A DNA stretch of 59,934 bases from Mesostigma viride (Eukaryota; Streptophyta; Mesostigmatophyceae; Mesostigmatales; Mesostigmataceae): NCBI GenBank assembly GCA_009746045.1, contig RPFO01001694.1, forward strand, positions 1 to 59,934, given 5' to 3'. The notes below the pieces were generated by a model. It was not told where the DNA came from, did not search any database, and was given only the letters and a program-made list of their open reading frames with translations. Positions 21,290 to 31,589 of the stretch are shown here, in pieces (the stretch's first letter is position 1; each line of letters begins with the position of its first letter). The translations under genes and the position numbers were made by a program.

Positions 21290-22177
21290 AGTTACGTTAA
21301 ATAGTGCCGGAACCTTTTGCCGCCTGAGGCAAATCGGTCCGTAACACTATTTTGCCCGGAATAACCACTTCCGAGCACCCAAGTTAATTCGGCCGAATTA
21401 ACTTGGGTGCTCGGAAGTGGTTATTCCGGGCAAAATAGTGTTACGGACCGATTTGCCTCAGGCGGCAAAAGGTTCCGGCACTATTTAACGTAACTAAAAC
21501 CTGGCCTCGTGGAGGGGGGACGAAGAGCCCGAGACATCCGCCTAGGCCGCTGAGCACGCACCACTAAATGCGCCGGAGCTGCCTCAGTGAGGATTCGAAC
21601 CCCTGACCTCCAAGGTGCACAGGTTTTAGTTACGTTAAATAGTGCCGGAACCTTTTGCCGCCTGAGGCAAATCGGTCCGTAACACTATTTTGCCCGGAAT
21701 AACCACTTCCGAGCACCCAAGTTAATTCGGCCGAATTAACTTGGGTGCTCGGAAGTGGTTATTCCGGGCAAAATAGTGTTACGGACCGATTTGCCTCAGG
21801 CGGCAAAAGGTTCCGGCACTATTTAACGTAACTAAAACCTGGCCTCGTGGAGGGGGGACGAAGAGCCCGAGACATCCTCACTGAGGCAGCTCCGGCGCAT
21901 TTAGTGGTGCGTGCTCAGCGGCCTAGGCGGATGTCTCGGGCTCTTCGTCCCCCTCCACGAGGCCAGGTTTTAGTTACGTTAAATAGTGCCGGAACCTTTT
22001 GCCGCCTGAGGCAAATCGGTCCGTAACACTATTTTGCCCGGAATAACCACTTCCGAGCACCCAAGTTAATTCGGCCGAATTAACTTGGGTGCTCGGAAGT
22101 GGTTATTCCGGGCAAAATAGTGTTACGGACCGATTTGCCTCAGGCGGCAAAAGGTTCCGGCACTATTTAACGTAACT
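21290..22177. mobile_element. triple-palindrome element with tRNA fragment
   Basis: 888 bp with 5-bp target duplication TCCAG (21285-21289, 22178-22182), inserted in the copia pol reading frame. Structure: P (21290-21495), S1 (21496-21627), P (21628-21833), S2 (21834-21971), P (21972-22177). Each P is 206 bp and a perfect palindrome with no loop, centred on GGCC, starting AGTTACGTT and ending AACGTAACT. S1 ends (read from the next P inward) with AAAACCTG and then a tRNA-like T arm, GGGGTTCGAATCC. S2 shares its first 43 bases with S1, carries the middle of S1 inverted, and ends with the reverse complement of its own start. No ORF is encoded. I know no named family with this layout. Confidence 0.9.
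21580..21627 (-). other. tRNA 3'-half-like segment
   Basis: On the minus strand, starting immediately beside palindrome P: AAAACCTG (like anticodon-loop positions 37-38 plus the 3' strand of the stem), a variable-arm-like stretch, then a T-arm GGGGTTCGAATCC with internal-promoter B-box sequence. No 5' half (A box, D arm) is present, so this is not a tRNA gene. Confidence 0.6.
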
Positions 22178-23665
22178 TCCAGTTGATGGGAGGCCGCCCT
22201 TTCTGGTAGTTGGAGTCCAGCCTGTTCACTGGCCAAAGGTGGACAGGAAAGATTGGGAGATCCAAGTGCCTCTTCAGGGGCCATAATTTCCAGGGGATTT
22301 TCTTGAACGTTCATTGGATCTCTCTTCAATCTATTCCAAGCCAGATGATAAGTGGTCCCATTCCAGACCACATCAGCAGTTTTCATCTCCAGGTCAACTG
22401 AGGTTATGGTCCCTGGACCCTGCCAATAACCACGTTTACCAGGAGCAGTTTTCTTTGTGGAAGATCACCTGGTCTCCCACCTCAAATTTTAATGATTCTC
22501 CTCTCTGTTTATCCTTTTCACAGAGATGAGCATACTGTGCCCACCTCTGCTTACTCCATGCCTGCATGATGTCATCAGGGTAGAGGCCACCTGCTAGTCC
22601 ACGAGGTGAGACCAGCCGTGGAACACCACGCACCTTGATAGTATGAAAACGGTTGTTCATGGTGTTTTCCACTTTTGCAGCACCCAAACACCTGACAGCA
22701 AAAGTTGGTTTAAACATCTCAGGATAGTCCCCGGATATTACCAACTTCTTAAGCTCCTGTATATATCTGTCAACCTTGCCTTGGGCTTGGTGATCTTCAC
22801 GACCCACAATCCTTAGGAAAGGCAGATCAGAGTATTTGGTCAGGCAGTTAAACTGCAAGTTCATCTGCAGCTTATGAATAACTGCAAACTTCTGCAGAAT
22901 AACAAGAACTGCGGCATGGAGAGTATTCTCATCCCCTGCTGCCATAGGTTCAATTCCAATGTAGCCTGACCATTCATCCACAGCCACCAAGTAAGGCAAT
23001 TGCCTGTAATTGGTGAAGTAGAGGATATCAGCTTGTAGATTACCCCTACCATCTGCAGGATGCTTTGCATGACGTTTGGAAGGCTTGTTAGCACACAATT
23101 GGCACACACAATGTTCTCTGACATCTTGATAAGCCTGCCAGAGAGCCTTGTTATTAATGGCTTGAACAAGCCTAATGGCATTGTTTCCATGGCCACAGGC
23201 ATCATGCAAACTCTTAGCCAGAGTCCTAAGATTAATACAATCATTAGGCTCAGGCTCTTCAGGACATGGACGGGCATCCACGTTCCTGGCAGAGCAAGAG
23301 TCCAAGTTTTTATTATCAATATAACAAGGATTATTGCTCTGAGGAGCTTGACTGTTAACAATATCAATGGGTGCTTGGCTACAAACAGGAGCTGCACCAC
23401 ATGTATTGTTCACAGATACGTTGCTCACCTGGGCAACACCATGTGGCATCTGTCTACAACCAGGAGCAGATCCACATGTATTATTTACAGGAAGAGTTCC
23501 CTCTGGGGTACTCTTTTTATTCCAGGCATGGATAGGAATGCCACAAACAGGGGCACTTTTACTGCTGCTCACTGGGGCAGCTTTACGGTCAGTAGGGGTT
23601 ACTGCTGGAGCCCCTACCACCTGGCAGGCCTCATCTGCCATGAGTCCACTCTCATCAGCATCCAT
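22178..23665 (-). pseudogene. copia integrase
   Basis: The ATG at 23665 begins a Ser/Pro/Cys-rich leader with repeats NNTCGSAPGC and NNTCGAAPVC. The integrase zinc finger follows (HDACGHGNN with REHCVCQLC). The core has LQADILYF (Asp), then DEWSGYIGIE, and the final acidic motif DHQAQGKVDRYIQELKKLV, where Asp replaces the usual Glu in the GKVER-type motif. A stop at 22436 is bypassed in another frame (GPGTITSVDLEMKTADVVW, 22370-22440), so one frameshift is present. The frame then runs into the palindromic element at 22177. Confidence 0.75.
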
Positions 23666-23770
23666 AAGGACGCTGTAGGGGTTATATAAACAGAGAGGAT
23701 CATCTAGTTTTTCTGCTGCTGCTTCCTCTTGCGGCCACGAGAGGTATTGCCACCCCGCGGCTGAGAAGCA

Positions 23771-24949
23771 TCACCAGGTGCCACGCGGCTGGGAAGCGTC
23801 ACCACCACGCGGCTGAGAAGCGTCGCCACCACGAAGGGCACCGCTCTTGACGGCTTGGGAGATCTGCTGCAGCAGCTTGAGGACCTCCATCTGGGTATCC
23901 TTGGGTCCAGCGCCCGCCTTGCTCCTGCAGGCAGACGCATCATGTCCAGAATTGCCACAAGACTTGCACTTGCGAAAGTAGCAATCCTTAGCCAGATGGT
24001 TAGTCCTATTACAGAAAGTGCAGGGAGGGAAGGACTCAGAATTAGCGACAACCTTACCCTTACATGCGCGGCGTGTGTGCCCGGGCTGCCCGCAGTTGTA
24101 GCAGAAGATTTCCCGTTGCTGCTCCATCACCATGGCGACACGAGGCACCTCCGCGGCACCTCCTTCTCTGGAAACACGGGTTTGATTCGTCAGGAGCTCC
24201 TTGAGGTGAGCTCTGCATCGGTGAGTGTCGCACAGGTAACCGCGGCAGTTGGCGACCAAATTCCGCTTCTCGGATTCGGACAGAGCACAGTTTTGGATCC
24301 ATCGGAGATTCACCGCCTCGTCAGGCCACCGGAGCCCCTGCTTCTCCAGCATGTCGTAGTAAGAGTTGAGGTGCTCGATGATGGTCTGCCCGGGCTTCGG
24401 CTTTGCATCTACAAATTCCTCGATCTCGTCGCAGGTTTTGGCAGTGATAGAACGAAGAAAAGTCTCCCTCGCTCGGCGCAGAAACTCGAACGGCGACCAC
24501 CGCAGACGCTGTGCTCTATCCAGCAGCGAAATCCACTCTGGGTGGTTTTTCTCGCGGTCTCCCAGCGGGGTTCCACGAAGAAACTCCAGCCAGTCCGGAA
24601 TGATGTCTCGGTTGCCCGCGAGCCTGCGGAAAAACGGCCCAAGAGAGCTTACAAAGCGATCCCGGTCTGCTTGAATAGCACCAGGCACCAGCGGGGCTGG
24701 AACCCATTTCTTGATTGCCGACAGCAGCTTCGCCTCTTGAAGCAAGGTCTCCCGCCGAAGCACTTTATCACGCGCACGCTGGTTGTCACTACTAGTACTT
24801 CCCTGCCCGCAGCCCTCCTCCCGGGGCTGGTCGGACATATTCTTATTGTCATCCCTGTGCTCGCCTGGGCCAGGGTCGACAGAAAATTGAGCCGGTCCGT
24901 GCTCACCAGGGCCAGACCTCTGCTCTGAAAGATTGTCGTCCGAAGACAT
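23771..24949 (-). CDS. copia gag
   Basis: The start is the ATG at 24949 (MSSDDNLS); a frame extension into the LTR uses a non-ATG codon. About 392 residues: an acidic, disordered N-terminus, helical gag core (FVSSLGPFFRRLAGNRD, WSPFEFLRRARETFLRS, IIEHLNSYYDMLEKQGL), then three CCHC knuckles CYNCGQPGHTRRAC, CTFCNRTNHLAKDC and CKSCGNSGHDASAC. A C-terminal short repeat (GGDASQPR) follows. The intact frame and three knuckles indicate a recently functional nucleocapsid. Confidence 0.9.
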   Translation of the reverse strand: MSSDDNLSEQRSGPGEHGPAQFSVDPGPGEHRDDNKNMSDQPREEGCGQGSTSSDNQRARDKVLRRETLLQEAKLLSAIKKWVPAPLVPGAIQADRDRFVSSLGPFFRRLAGNRDIIPDWLEFLRGTPLGDREKNHPEWISLLDRAQRLRWSPFEFLRRARETFLRSITAKTCDEIEEFVDAKPKPGQTIIEHLNSYYDMLEKQGLRWPDEAVNLRWIQNCALSESEKRNLVANCRGYLCDTHRCRAHLKELLTNQTRVSREGGAAEVPRVAMVMEQQREIFCYNCGQPGHTRRACKGKVVANSESFPPCTFCNRTNHLAKDCYFRKCKSCGNSGHDASACRSKAGAGPKDTQMEVLKLLQQISQAVKSGALRGGDASQPRGGDASQPRGTW

Positions 24950-24962
24950 TGCAATGAATACA

Positions 24963-25444
24963 AGTTGCAAATAAATGGAATGCGATGTAAATCAGAAAGC
25001 ATGAAATGAACGTTGTGTTTATTGTTCTCATACGTTATTGTCGTTGCTGCATAATTCGTCTTCGTTGCGCATATATTCTATTGCGCTTGGCACCTTCATC
25101 AGTCTTGCTGAATATCCTACGTGGACATGCATTCCGTGTAGTTCAGTGCATGCCGCGTGTTAGATACTTCTAGAATCCTCTAGGAGGTACCAAGGCAGAT
25201 GCGCATACATAATAGGCCGATAGTCGGCTCAGTCCTATTGACAGTACTACACCGGCCCTTGACCAGCCGGTGACGTGGAGGCCTGGGAGACGCCCACATA
25301 TTCTACGTGGCGTTATCCCATTGGCGAGTACTAGTGAAGTACAGCCATTGGCCCAATACTACAATAAAGTATATTGTAGTAATCTGTACAAGATCCTCTA
25401 TCTCTGAGGACCCATGTGGACCCTAGATGGGTCTCCAACCAACT
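24963..25444 (-). repeat. copia 5' LTR
   Basis: A 482-bp LTR at the high-coordinate end, 5' for this minus-strand element. Gag starts 13 bases inside. Confidence 0.93.
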
Positions 25445-25449
25445 GTATA

Positions 25450-25513
25450 AAGATCTTTTCACATCAATGTTGAAACTGAGGCTGTTGCAAACACAACATT
25501 TTTAGTCGTTACA
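25450..25513 (+). repeat. gypsy 5' LTR, remainder
   Basis: The last 64 bases of the 5' LTR, ending GTTACA, after the copia insertion and its second GTATA copy (25445-25449). They match 34141-34204. Confidence 0.93.
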
Positions 25514-25527
25514 TTGGTATCGGAGGT
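25514..25527 (+). promoter_or_regulatory. primer binding site (initiator-Met tRNA type)
   Basis: TTGGTATCGGAGG directly after the LTR. It closely resembles TGGTATCAGAGC, the classical site complementary to the 3' end of initiator methionine tRNA in plant-lineage LTR elements. The copia-like element at 45065 uses the same sequence. Confidence 0.75.
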
Positions 25528-25733
25528 TTCTACCTCGGTGTTGGTTGTCTTGATAGTATTAGTTCACGGTTAACAATGGAATTCTTGCCTGACCCAGAGA
25601 GGGTACGTTATGCTGTGTGTTCGGACAGTTTTTAGAGTGTGACTCATCCTTATGTGACAGTCTTGCTCTGAGAGCTGCTTTGAGCTACAAGTCTCTAACG
25701 TTCCCCAGTCCGGCATGCGCGACCCATGGAGTG

Positions 25734-27520
25734 ATGAGTAACCCGGAGACACAACCACCGTTATCAAGTAAGAGAGTTGAAGATGCAACCACATCTTTAG
25801 CAGCTCAACGGACGACCGGTGATGAAAGGGTTTCATCATCTACTCCCAGACGTCAACTATTTGGAGATACCACCTTAATGTCTGCTTCCCGCAGATATTC
25901 GCTGTCGGTCGGCCCAAAGTTCTCCATCTTGCCCCTCGGTGTGCAACCAGGCGAGCCCTCCTGCGTGGCACTGGTAGAGGTGGACCACGGTTCTCCAACG
26001 TGGAGGACACGCGTTCGCCAGCACCCGAATACGGTTCGGCTATTCGTTTTGGCTACAACACGGTGCCGGGGCGAGACGGCACTCGGCTAGCGGCTGACGA
26101 GCTGACAGCGGAGAAAATTCGATTACAACATGAACGTGAGGAAGCTGCGAGAGCTAGAAGTGTGGCGGAAGCGCTGGAGAAGAGTGTGGGTAGGACTATT
26201 GCGCGTGTGCAGCAACTTGAGTCGCAAGGGCAGGCGGGCGATGGAGAGTCTGTTTTCGTGGATCAACCGTCTCCAACACTGGGTATACGAAGGGTATATG
26301 CGGTTGACGCTCCTTTTGTTGATGAAGGGACAGATGCACAGGGGCATGAGCCTCCACGGCTCTCGGTGGCTGCGACAATGCCGGAGAGTCAGAATGCACC
26401 ACACGCCCCAGTGATGGAGCTCACGTCTTTGTATCCTCGTACTGTTCCTTTTCCCAAGGTGGAGTCGGTAGACAAGCTATCGCTGACCAACCTTACCCAT
26501 CGCAGCTTCGACCATTTCTCCACCAAGTTTCAGGATGTCTTCGCTATCCACTTCGCCAACTACGGGCCCAAGGCAGAGGAACGTCTCACGATGGACATCC
26601 AGAAGAGAATGGTTAGGCAGCGGATGAGCGACAGTGCCAGCGACCGTTTTGATGAGTTTTTGCGTTCTGTGGCTGGACGTGCGTGTACCGACCTCCCCTC
26701 TCTCCTATTGGGCTTTCGCCGGTTTCTGTTACCCCAGGATCAGCTTCGCATGGATCGGGACGCACTGGCTAACTGTACGCAGGCTGGTTTGACGCTGCCA
26801 CAGTTCGTGGAGCAATTCACCAACCTTAGAGCCAAGATTCCCCAATGCTCTGACGCAGAGGCGCTTCACAGACTACTGCATGGCATGGCTCCACACGTGC
26901 GACTGGATGTGGACAAGCACTTCTCCCAGTTCGACTACGTGGACTGGCAATGGGACAAGGTGTTGTCTTATGTGCTCACCCTCTGTCGTGTGCCTGCTTT
27001 TTCTGTCAAGTGGGAGCCTGTGGCCACGCCAGTGCCACCCATCAAGAAGTCCCTGAACCAGCTGGATGACCTCCTGGGGGAGCTCAATGCCTTGGATCCC
27101 ACCCAGGGTAACTGTTTTATCTGCAACCAGCCAGGTCACTTTGCACGGGACTGCCCTAGACGGGACCAGTTTCCCCCTGCCACGAGAGGACCTTTTGGCG
27201 CCCTGCCATCTCCCAGGCCACCCAGCCTTCCTCCTGGCGTTCCTGCTGGCGATCACCGGATGCAGCCAGGGTTCCAGCCCAACTTCCAGCCCTCTGGGAG
27301 GTTCCAGTCCCGCGCTCGGCCCTTCAGCAGACAGGATAAGCGTAGGATGGTGAACGCTCTCATGCAGCTGCTGGCAGATGAGGAGGATGGGGGGGACGAG
27401 GATGAGCCTCCAGCACCACCTGAGCAGCTTCCACCATCGGGCAGTGGAGCACCCCAGACCCACCTGAGTCAAAAAACTAGTTGGGTCCCCAGGTCATCCT
27501 TCTGTCATGGCCAGGTCTGA
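25734..27520 (+). pseudogene. gypsy gag with frameshift
   Basis: Starts at the ATG at 25734 (MSNPETQPPL) in one frame open to 26090. The main gag body is in another frame, open from about 25955 to the TGA at 27518-27520, so a frameshift lies in between. The body has a coiled-coil-like segment (LQHEREEAARARSVAEALEK), a retrotransposon gag helical domain (FPKVESVDKLSL through QFVEQFTNLRAKIP), and one CCHC zinc knuckle, CFICNQPGHFARDC, near 27113-27154. It then has a Pro-rich tail ending in an acidic patch. Gag forms the virus-like particle and the knuckle binds RNA. Confidence 0.85.
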
Positions 27521-27646
27521 CCTGCCTGCTGTTGACGTTAGGCCAGTGAACACTGTGGGTGCTTCTGACCCTGCTGTCCCTGTGGGTCCTCCTGTACCAG
27601 GTCACTTACTCAAGTTTCAGGCTAGGCTCCTCAACGTGCCAGTCCC

Positions 27647-29218
27647 TTGGCTCAGCCAGCTTGCTTGTTTATGATTGATTCTGGTGCTGGCAGTAATTAT
27701 ATTGCTGCATCCTTGGTGCAGGAGCTGAAGTTGCCTGTGTTGGCCCACCCCACACCTGTCATGGTGCAGTATTCTGATGGCAGGAGAAGCTGCTCACCTG
27801 GCTATGTGCAGCTCATCTTCCAAGTTTGTTCATCCCAGACTTTGGAAGTGACAGCAGATGTCATTCCCCTCACGGCAGCAGATGTGATTTTGGGGATCCC
27901 ATGGTTGTCTGACACCAATCCTGCTATTTCTTGGCCTGACAGGGTGGTCCAGTTCAAGGATGGGACAGTGTGGGATGCTACCTGTGTGTTGCCAGGGGGG
28001 AGAAGAACAGCCACTGAGTGCTGTTCCACACAGACAGCTGTCAATGATGGCAAGGGAGGGGAAGCAGGTGCGAAAGGGGTGGATCAAGAGCCGACTTTGG
28101 AGGAGAAACGGGCTGCCCTACTGAAGCATGTGTGGTCTGCCAAGCATACTCTGTCTTATTTGGCCACCTATCCAGTGGAACACATCTTTTTCCTGCATTT
28201 GGTGCCTAATGAACCTGAGTCTGCTAGTGGTCATTCTGTCAATGCTGTCAGTTCTACTGTCACCACTGAGCAACAACAGCAGCATGATGCCTTGTTGGAC
28301 AGGTATGGAGCCATCTTTGAGGACAAGATGCCCCAGTATCCTCCTGAGGGACCCATCACACATGTCATCAAGTTGGTAGAGGGTGCTCGTCCTCCTTTTG
28401 TGCCTATGTACAGGATGGGCCCTGCAGAGATGGCAGAGCTGAAGACCATACTTATTGGCCTGTTGGAGGCTGGTCTGATCCTCCCAGCTAACAGTCCTTT
28501 CAGTTCTGGGTGTTTGCTTGTACCCAAGCATGATGGGGGGTGGAGGTTGTGCATTGACCTGAGGGGACTGAACAAGGTGACTGTCAAGTCCAGGTACCCT
28601 CTGCCCAGAATTGATGAGTTGCTGGAGAGGACTGCAGGAGCTGCCTTCTTTACCAAGTTTGACCTCAGGCATGCTTTCTGGCAGATCAGGGTGGCTACTG
28701 AGGACATCCCCAAGACGGCCTTTTCTACCCCATGGGGACAGTTCCAGTGGACAGTAATGCCCATGGGTGCCTCTAACAGTCCTGCCACTATGCAGATGTT
28801 TGTCAATGCCATCTTTGGCCACCTGACTGGAAATGCCCTGCCCCAGATCTCACCTGACCTTCGCAACCCCAGGTTCAAGGACATTGCCCACTTGTGTGAC
28901 ACTACCAGGGTGGTCTTCAGGACTTGTGTGGTCGTCTACCTGGACGACATTCTGGTACACTCTCGTACCTTCAGGGAGCACCTGGAGAACGTGGAGGAGG
29001 TCCTTAAGGTGATCCATCAGTATCATCTGTCGGTGAAGAGGTCCAAGGTGGAGTGGGGCCAAGAGGTGAAGTTTCTGGGCTACCAGCTGAGCGCTGCAGG
29101 TATGACTCCTGAGGCCAGCAAGGTCTCTGCTGTTTTGGAGTGGCCTGTGTTGAAGTCAGCTCAGGATGTCAGATCCTTTCTGGGCCTGGTGGGCTGGTAC
29201 CGACGGTTCATTCCCTGA
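27647..29218 (+). pseudogene. gypsy pol: protease and reverse transcriptase
   Basis: Open in one frame. Protease: FMIDSGAGSNYI with the catalytic DSGA, and ILGIPWL as the second flap motif. RT: LCIDLRGLNKVTVKSRYPLP, FFTKFDLRHAFWQI (motif A), MPMGASNSPATMQ (motif B), VVYLDDILVHS (YLDD catalytic pair) and FLGYQLSAAGM. The connection begins FLGLVGWYRRFIP and meets a TGA at 29216-29218 caused by one extra base. Just upstream, a different frame beginning at an ATG at 27507 reads into LACL before the pol frame takes over, so gag and pol are joined through a frame change near 27660. Confidence 0.9.
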
Positions 29219-29614
29219 CATGGCGGCCATCTCTGGTCCCCTGTTAGCCCTGCTCAAGAAGGATGTCCCTTTGAATGGACTGCAGCATGCCAGCAAGCTT
29301 TTGATGTGTTGAAGCAGAAGCTTACCACTGCTCCCTTGTTGGTGGGCCCCAACCCAGACTTGCCATACCAGGTTAGGTCTGACGCCTCACAGGGTGCTAT
29401 TGGTGCAGTACTAATGCAAGATCATGGTAAGGGCCCTCAACCAGTGGAATACATGTCCAGGAGTATGACGTCTGCAGAACGTAACTACCCTGTTCATGAG
29501 CAGAGCTGTTGGGATTGGTGGTGGCCTGTCACAAGTGGGAACACCTACTGAAGGGGGCCAGTTTTCTGTGGCCAGCAGCGCCAGGATGGGCAGGGCAACG
29601 AGTCTATTACCCTG
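29219..29614 (+). pseudogene. gypsy pol: RNase H region, frameshifted
   Basis: The region carries the tether WTAACQQAFDVLKQKL and RNase H motifs: VRSDASQGAIGAVL (catalytic Asp), YMSRSMTSAERNYPVHEQ (catalytic Glu region) and, after another frame change, TDHRPLVHVLEQ at 29615. At least two frame changes occur within 400 bases, so no continuous RNase H is encoded in this copy. Confidence 0.82.
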
Positions 29615-31510
29615 ATGACTGACCACAGGCCCTTGGTACATGTGTTGGAACAGACCCGGATGAGTAAGAGGATGGCTGGATGGATGGAGTTCCTGGGGGG
29701 GTTTGGACCTTTCTCTGTGAGGTACATTCCTGGTACGCAGAATGTGGTGCCTGACGCCCTGTCCAGGAGGAGGGATTTGATGGGAAGTTTTCATGAGGAC
29801 TTGGACATCTGTGCTGCCCTGATTTCTGTGGTAGAGTGTGGAGCCTTGACTAGAGCTCAGGCCAACAACCAGAAGGTTTCTCAACTGTTGACACCACCTG
29901 TAGGGAATAACGGTGGTCCCGTGATGCTCATCGACCAGGGCTCTGTCCCAGAGTTGACAGGCGTCCAGGAGGGTGTCCAGTCACTGTCTGACAGTCTTAG
30001 GAGAAGTCCTGAAGGTGTGGTGCCCACTCCCACAGTGCAGCCAGGTGAGGGAGGCCCTGCTAGGCGCAGCAGAGGTAGGCCCAGGAAGTGGGTCATGGAC
30101 CCTGTGTTGGTAGGCCGGTCCAAGGTGTTGGCCTCTCAGGTGATGGCAAGGTCAAAAGGGCCTATAGCTACTACTGTCTCATCCAAGCAGTTGGTGGCTA
30201 GCCCTGGGCAGGAAGAGGAGATGCAGATGCAGCCCCTGGGACCTGACAAGGACCTGGTGTTGCCTAATCCTTTAAATATTTCCCTGCTGGACGTCATCAA
30301 GGCCTTCACCAAGACGGAGGACATGGCTACTGCAGCTATCCAGAGGGGCAACTTTGGCAATAGACCTGTAGAATACTGGGAGGGCGTTCTGTATGTTCAC
30401 ACTCATGATGCAGAGCACACGGTGACTAGAAAAGTGTATGTGCCTGAGATGGCCATTCCCACAGTGTTACATTGTTTCCATGACGATGTGACTGCGTGTC
30501 ATCCTGGTTATGCTAAGCTACTTCATGAGGTGCAGCAGAGGTTTTGGTGGCCTGGCCTTTATCAGGATGTTAAGGCCTATGTGGATTCCTGTGACTCCTG
30601 CCAGAGAAATAAGGTCAGGAACCAAGCCACGCCCATCTTTCCCATGGCTATGCCCATTCCCCTGCGCCCTTGGATCAGTGTGACTATGGATTTTATCTGT
30701 GGTCTTCCCATGTCAGATGGTGGCAATGACAGGATCCTTGTGGTCATGGACAGGCTGTCCAGGATGTGCCATCTGATTCCTTGCAATACTCATCTCACCG
30801 CTGCACAGTGTGTGGATTTGTTTATGAAGGAGATCTACCGTCTGCACGGCATGCCTAGAGTGATCATCACTGATCAGGACCCCCTTTGGCTGTCAGGGTT
30901 TTGGAAGTCATTCTTTGACATCCTAGACACTAAGCTGGCATTCGGTGTGGCATACAGGTGTGCCAGTACTGGGGCGGTGGAGAGGATGAACAGAATTGTC
31001 AGGGAGTGTCAAAAGCACTATTGTACACACGACAACAAGGACTGGGACAAGAAGATACCTTTCATAGAGTTCGCAATCAACAACTCTCCTCTGGCTCCTC
31101 ACCAGATGTCCCCCTTCGTGATCTGCAATGGCCAGTGTCCCTTGACACCATTCGACTTGGAACTGCCTGACAGAGACGCTGAAGGCCCTTTCCAGCGACG
31201 TCTTGGTTCAGTCCAGCAGTTGTTGGCTTCCTTCCAGGAGGCTCACAGCATTGTGGCTACCCAGCTGTTGAGGACACAGGACAAGTACCTGACTAACGCC
31301 TGGCAGCAAACGGTGGCCAGTCATTCCTTTGTAGCTCCTGGGGACTTGGTGTTGTTGGAAGCCAACAGAGTGCTGCCTGAGAAGGAGCAATGCAGGAAAC
31401 TGCAACCACTCTGGTTGGGTCCTTACCCAGTGTTGGCACCTTCACTATGGTACGTGGTCCAGGTCCAGTGCCTTCTCACTGGAAGCTCAGGAATAATATT
31501 TTTCACCTAG
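29615..31510 (+). CDS. gypsy pol: RNase H end and integrase
   Basis: 631 codons. It begins with the last RNase H Asp (LTDHRPLVHV, YIPGTQNVVPDALSR). After a long spacer it gives the integrase HHCC zinc finger (HDDVTACHPGYAKLLHE, CDSCQRN) and DDE core: VTMDFICGLP (Asp), IITDQDPLW (Asp), STGAVERMNRIVRE (Glu). Next come FAINNSPLAPHQMSPF and a GPY/F-like GPYPVL near the end. The frame is lost at 31508-31510 before the chromodomain. Integrase inserts the cDNA; the GPY/F module is typical of gypsy elements. Confidence 0.9.
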   Translation: MTDHRPLVHVLEQTRMSKRMAGWMEFLGGFGPFSVRYIPGTQNVVPDALSRRRDLMGSFHEDLDICAALISVVECGALTRAQANNQKVSQLLTPPVGNNGGPVMLIDQGSVPELTGVQEGVQSLSDSLRRSPEGVVPTPTVQPGEGGPARRSRGRPRKWVMDPVLVGRSKVLASQVMARSKGPIATTVSSKQLVASPGQEEEMQMQPLGPDKDLVLPNPLNISLLDVIKAFTKTEDMATAAIQRGNFGNRPVEYWEGVLYVHTHDAEHTVTRKVYVPEMAIPTVLHCFHDDVTACHPGYAKLLHEVQQRFWWPGLYQDVKAYVDSCDSCQRNKVRNQATPIFPMAMPIPLRPWISVTMDFICGLPMSDGGNDRILVVMDRLSRMCHLIPCNTHLTAAQCVDLFMKEIYRLHGMPRVIITDQDPLWLSGFWKSFFDILDTKLAFGVAYRCASTGAVERMNRIVRECQKHYCTHDNKDWDKKIPFIEFAINNSPLAPHQMSPFVICNGQCPLTPFDLELPDRDAEGPFQRRLGSVQQLLASFQEAHSIVATQLLRTQDKYLTNAWQQTVASHSFVAPGDLVLLEANRVLPEKEQCRKLQPLWLGPYPVLAPSLWYVVQVQCLLTGSSGIIFFT

Positions 31511-31589
31511 CCCAGCTGAAGCTGTACAGGCGTAACACCTTGCCAGGCAGATTGTCTGCCCCTTTGCCTTATGATTGGATTCTGAGGGG

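Larger units (their letters stand above)
18092..25444 (-). mobile_element. copia-type LTR retrotransposon with unusual domain order
   Basis: Two 482-bp LTRs (18092-18573, 24963-25444) read AGTTG...GCAACT on both strands rather than TG...CA. The target duplication is GTATA (18087-18091, 25445-25449). Minus-strand order: gag with three zinc knuckles, integrase, then after an inserted palindromic element a retropepsin-like domain, RT and RNase H of copia type. A polypurine tract (AAGGGAAAGAATGG on the minus strand, 18576-18600) precedes the 3' LTR. Only 13 bases separate the 5' LTR from the gag ATG, and no initiator-Met primer site is present. The LTRs are almost identical, so the insertion is fairly recent. 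Confidence 0.9.
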
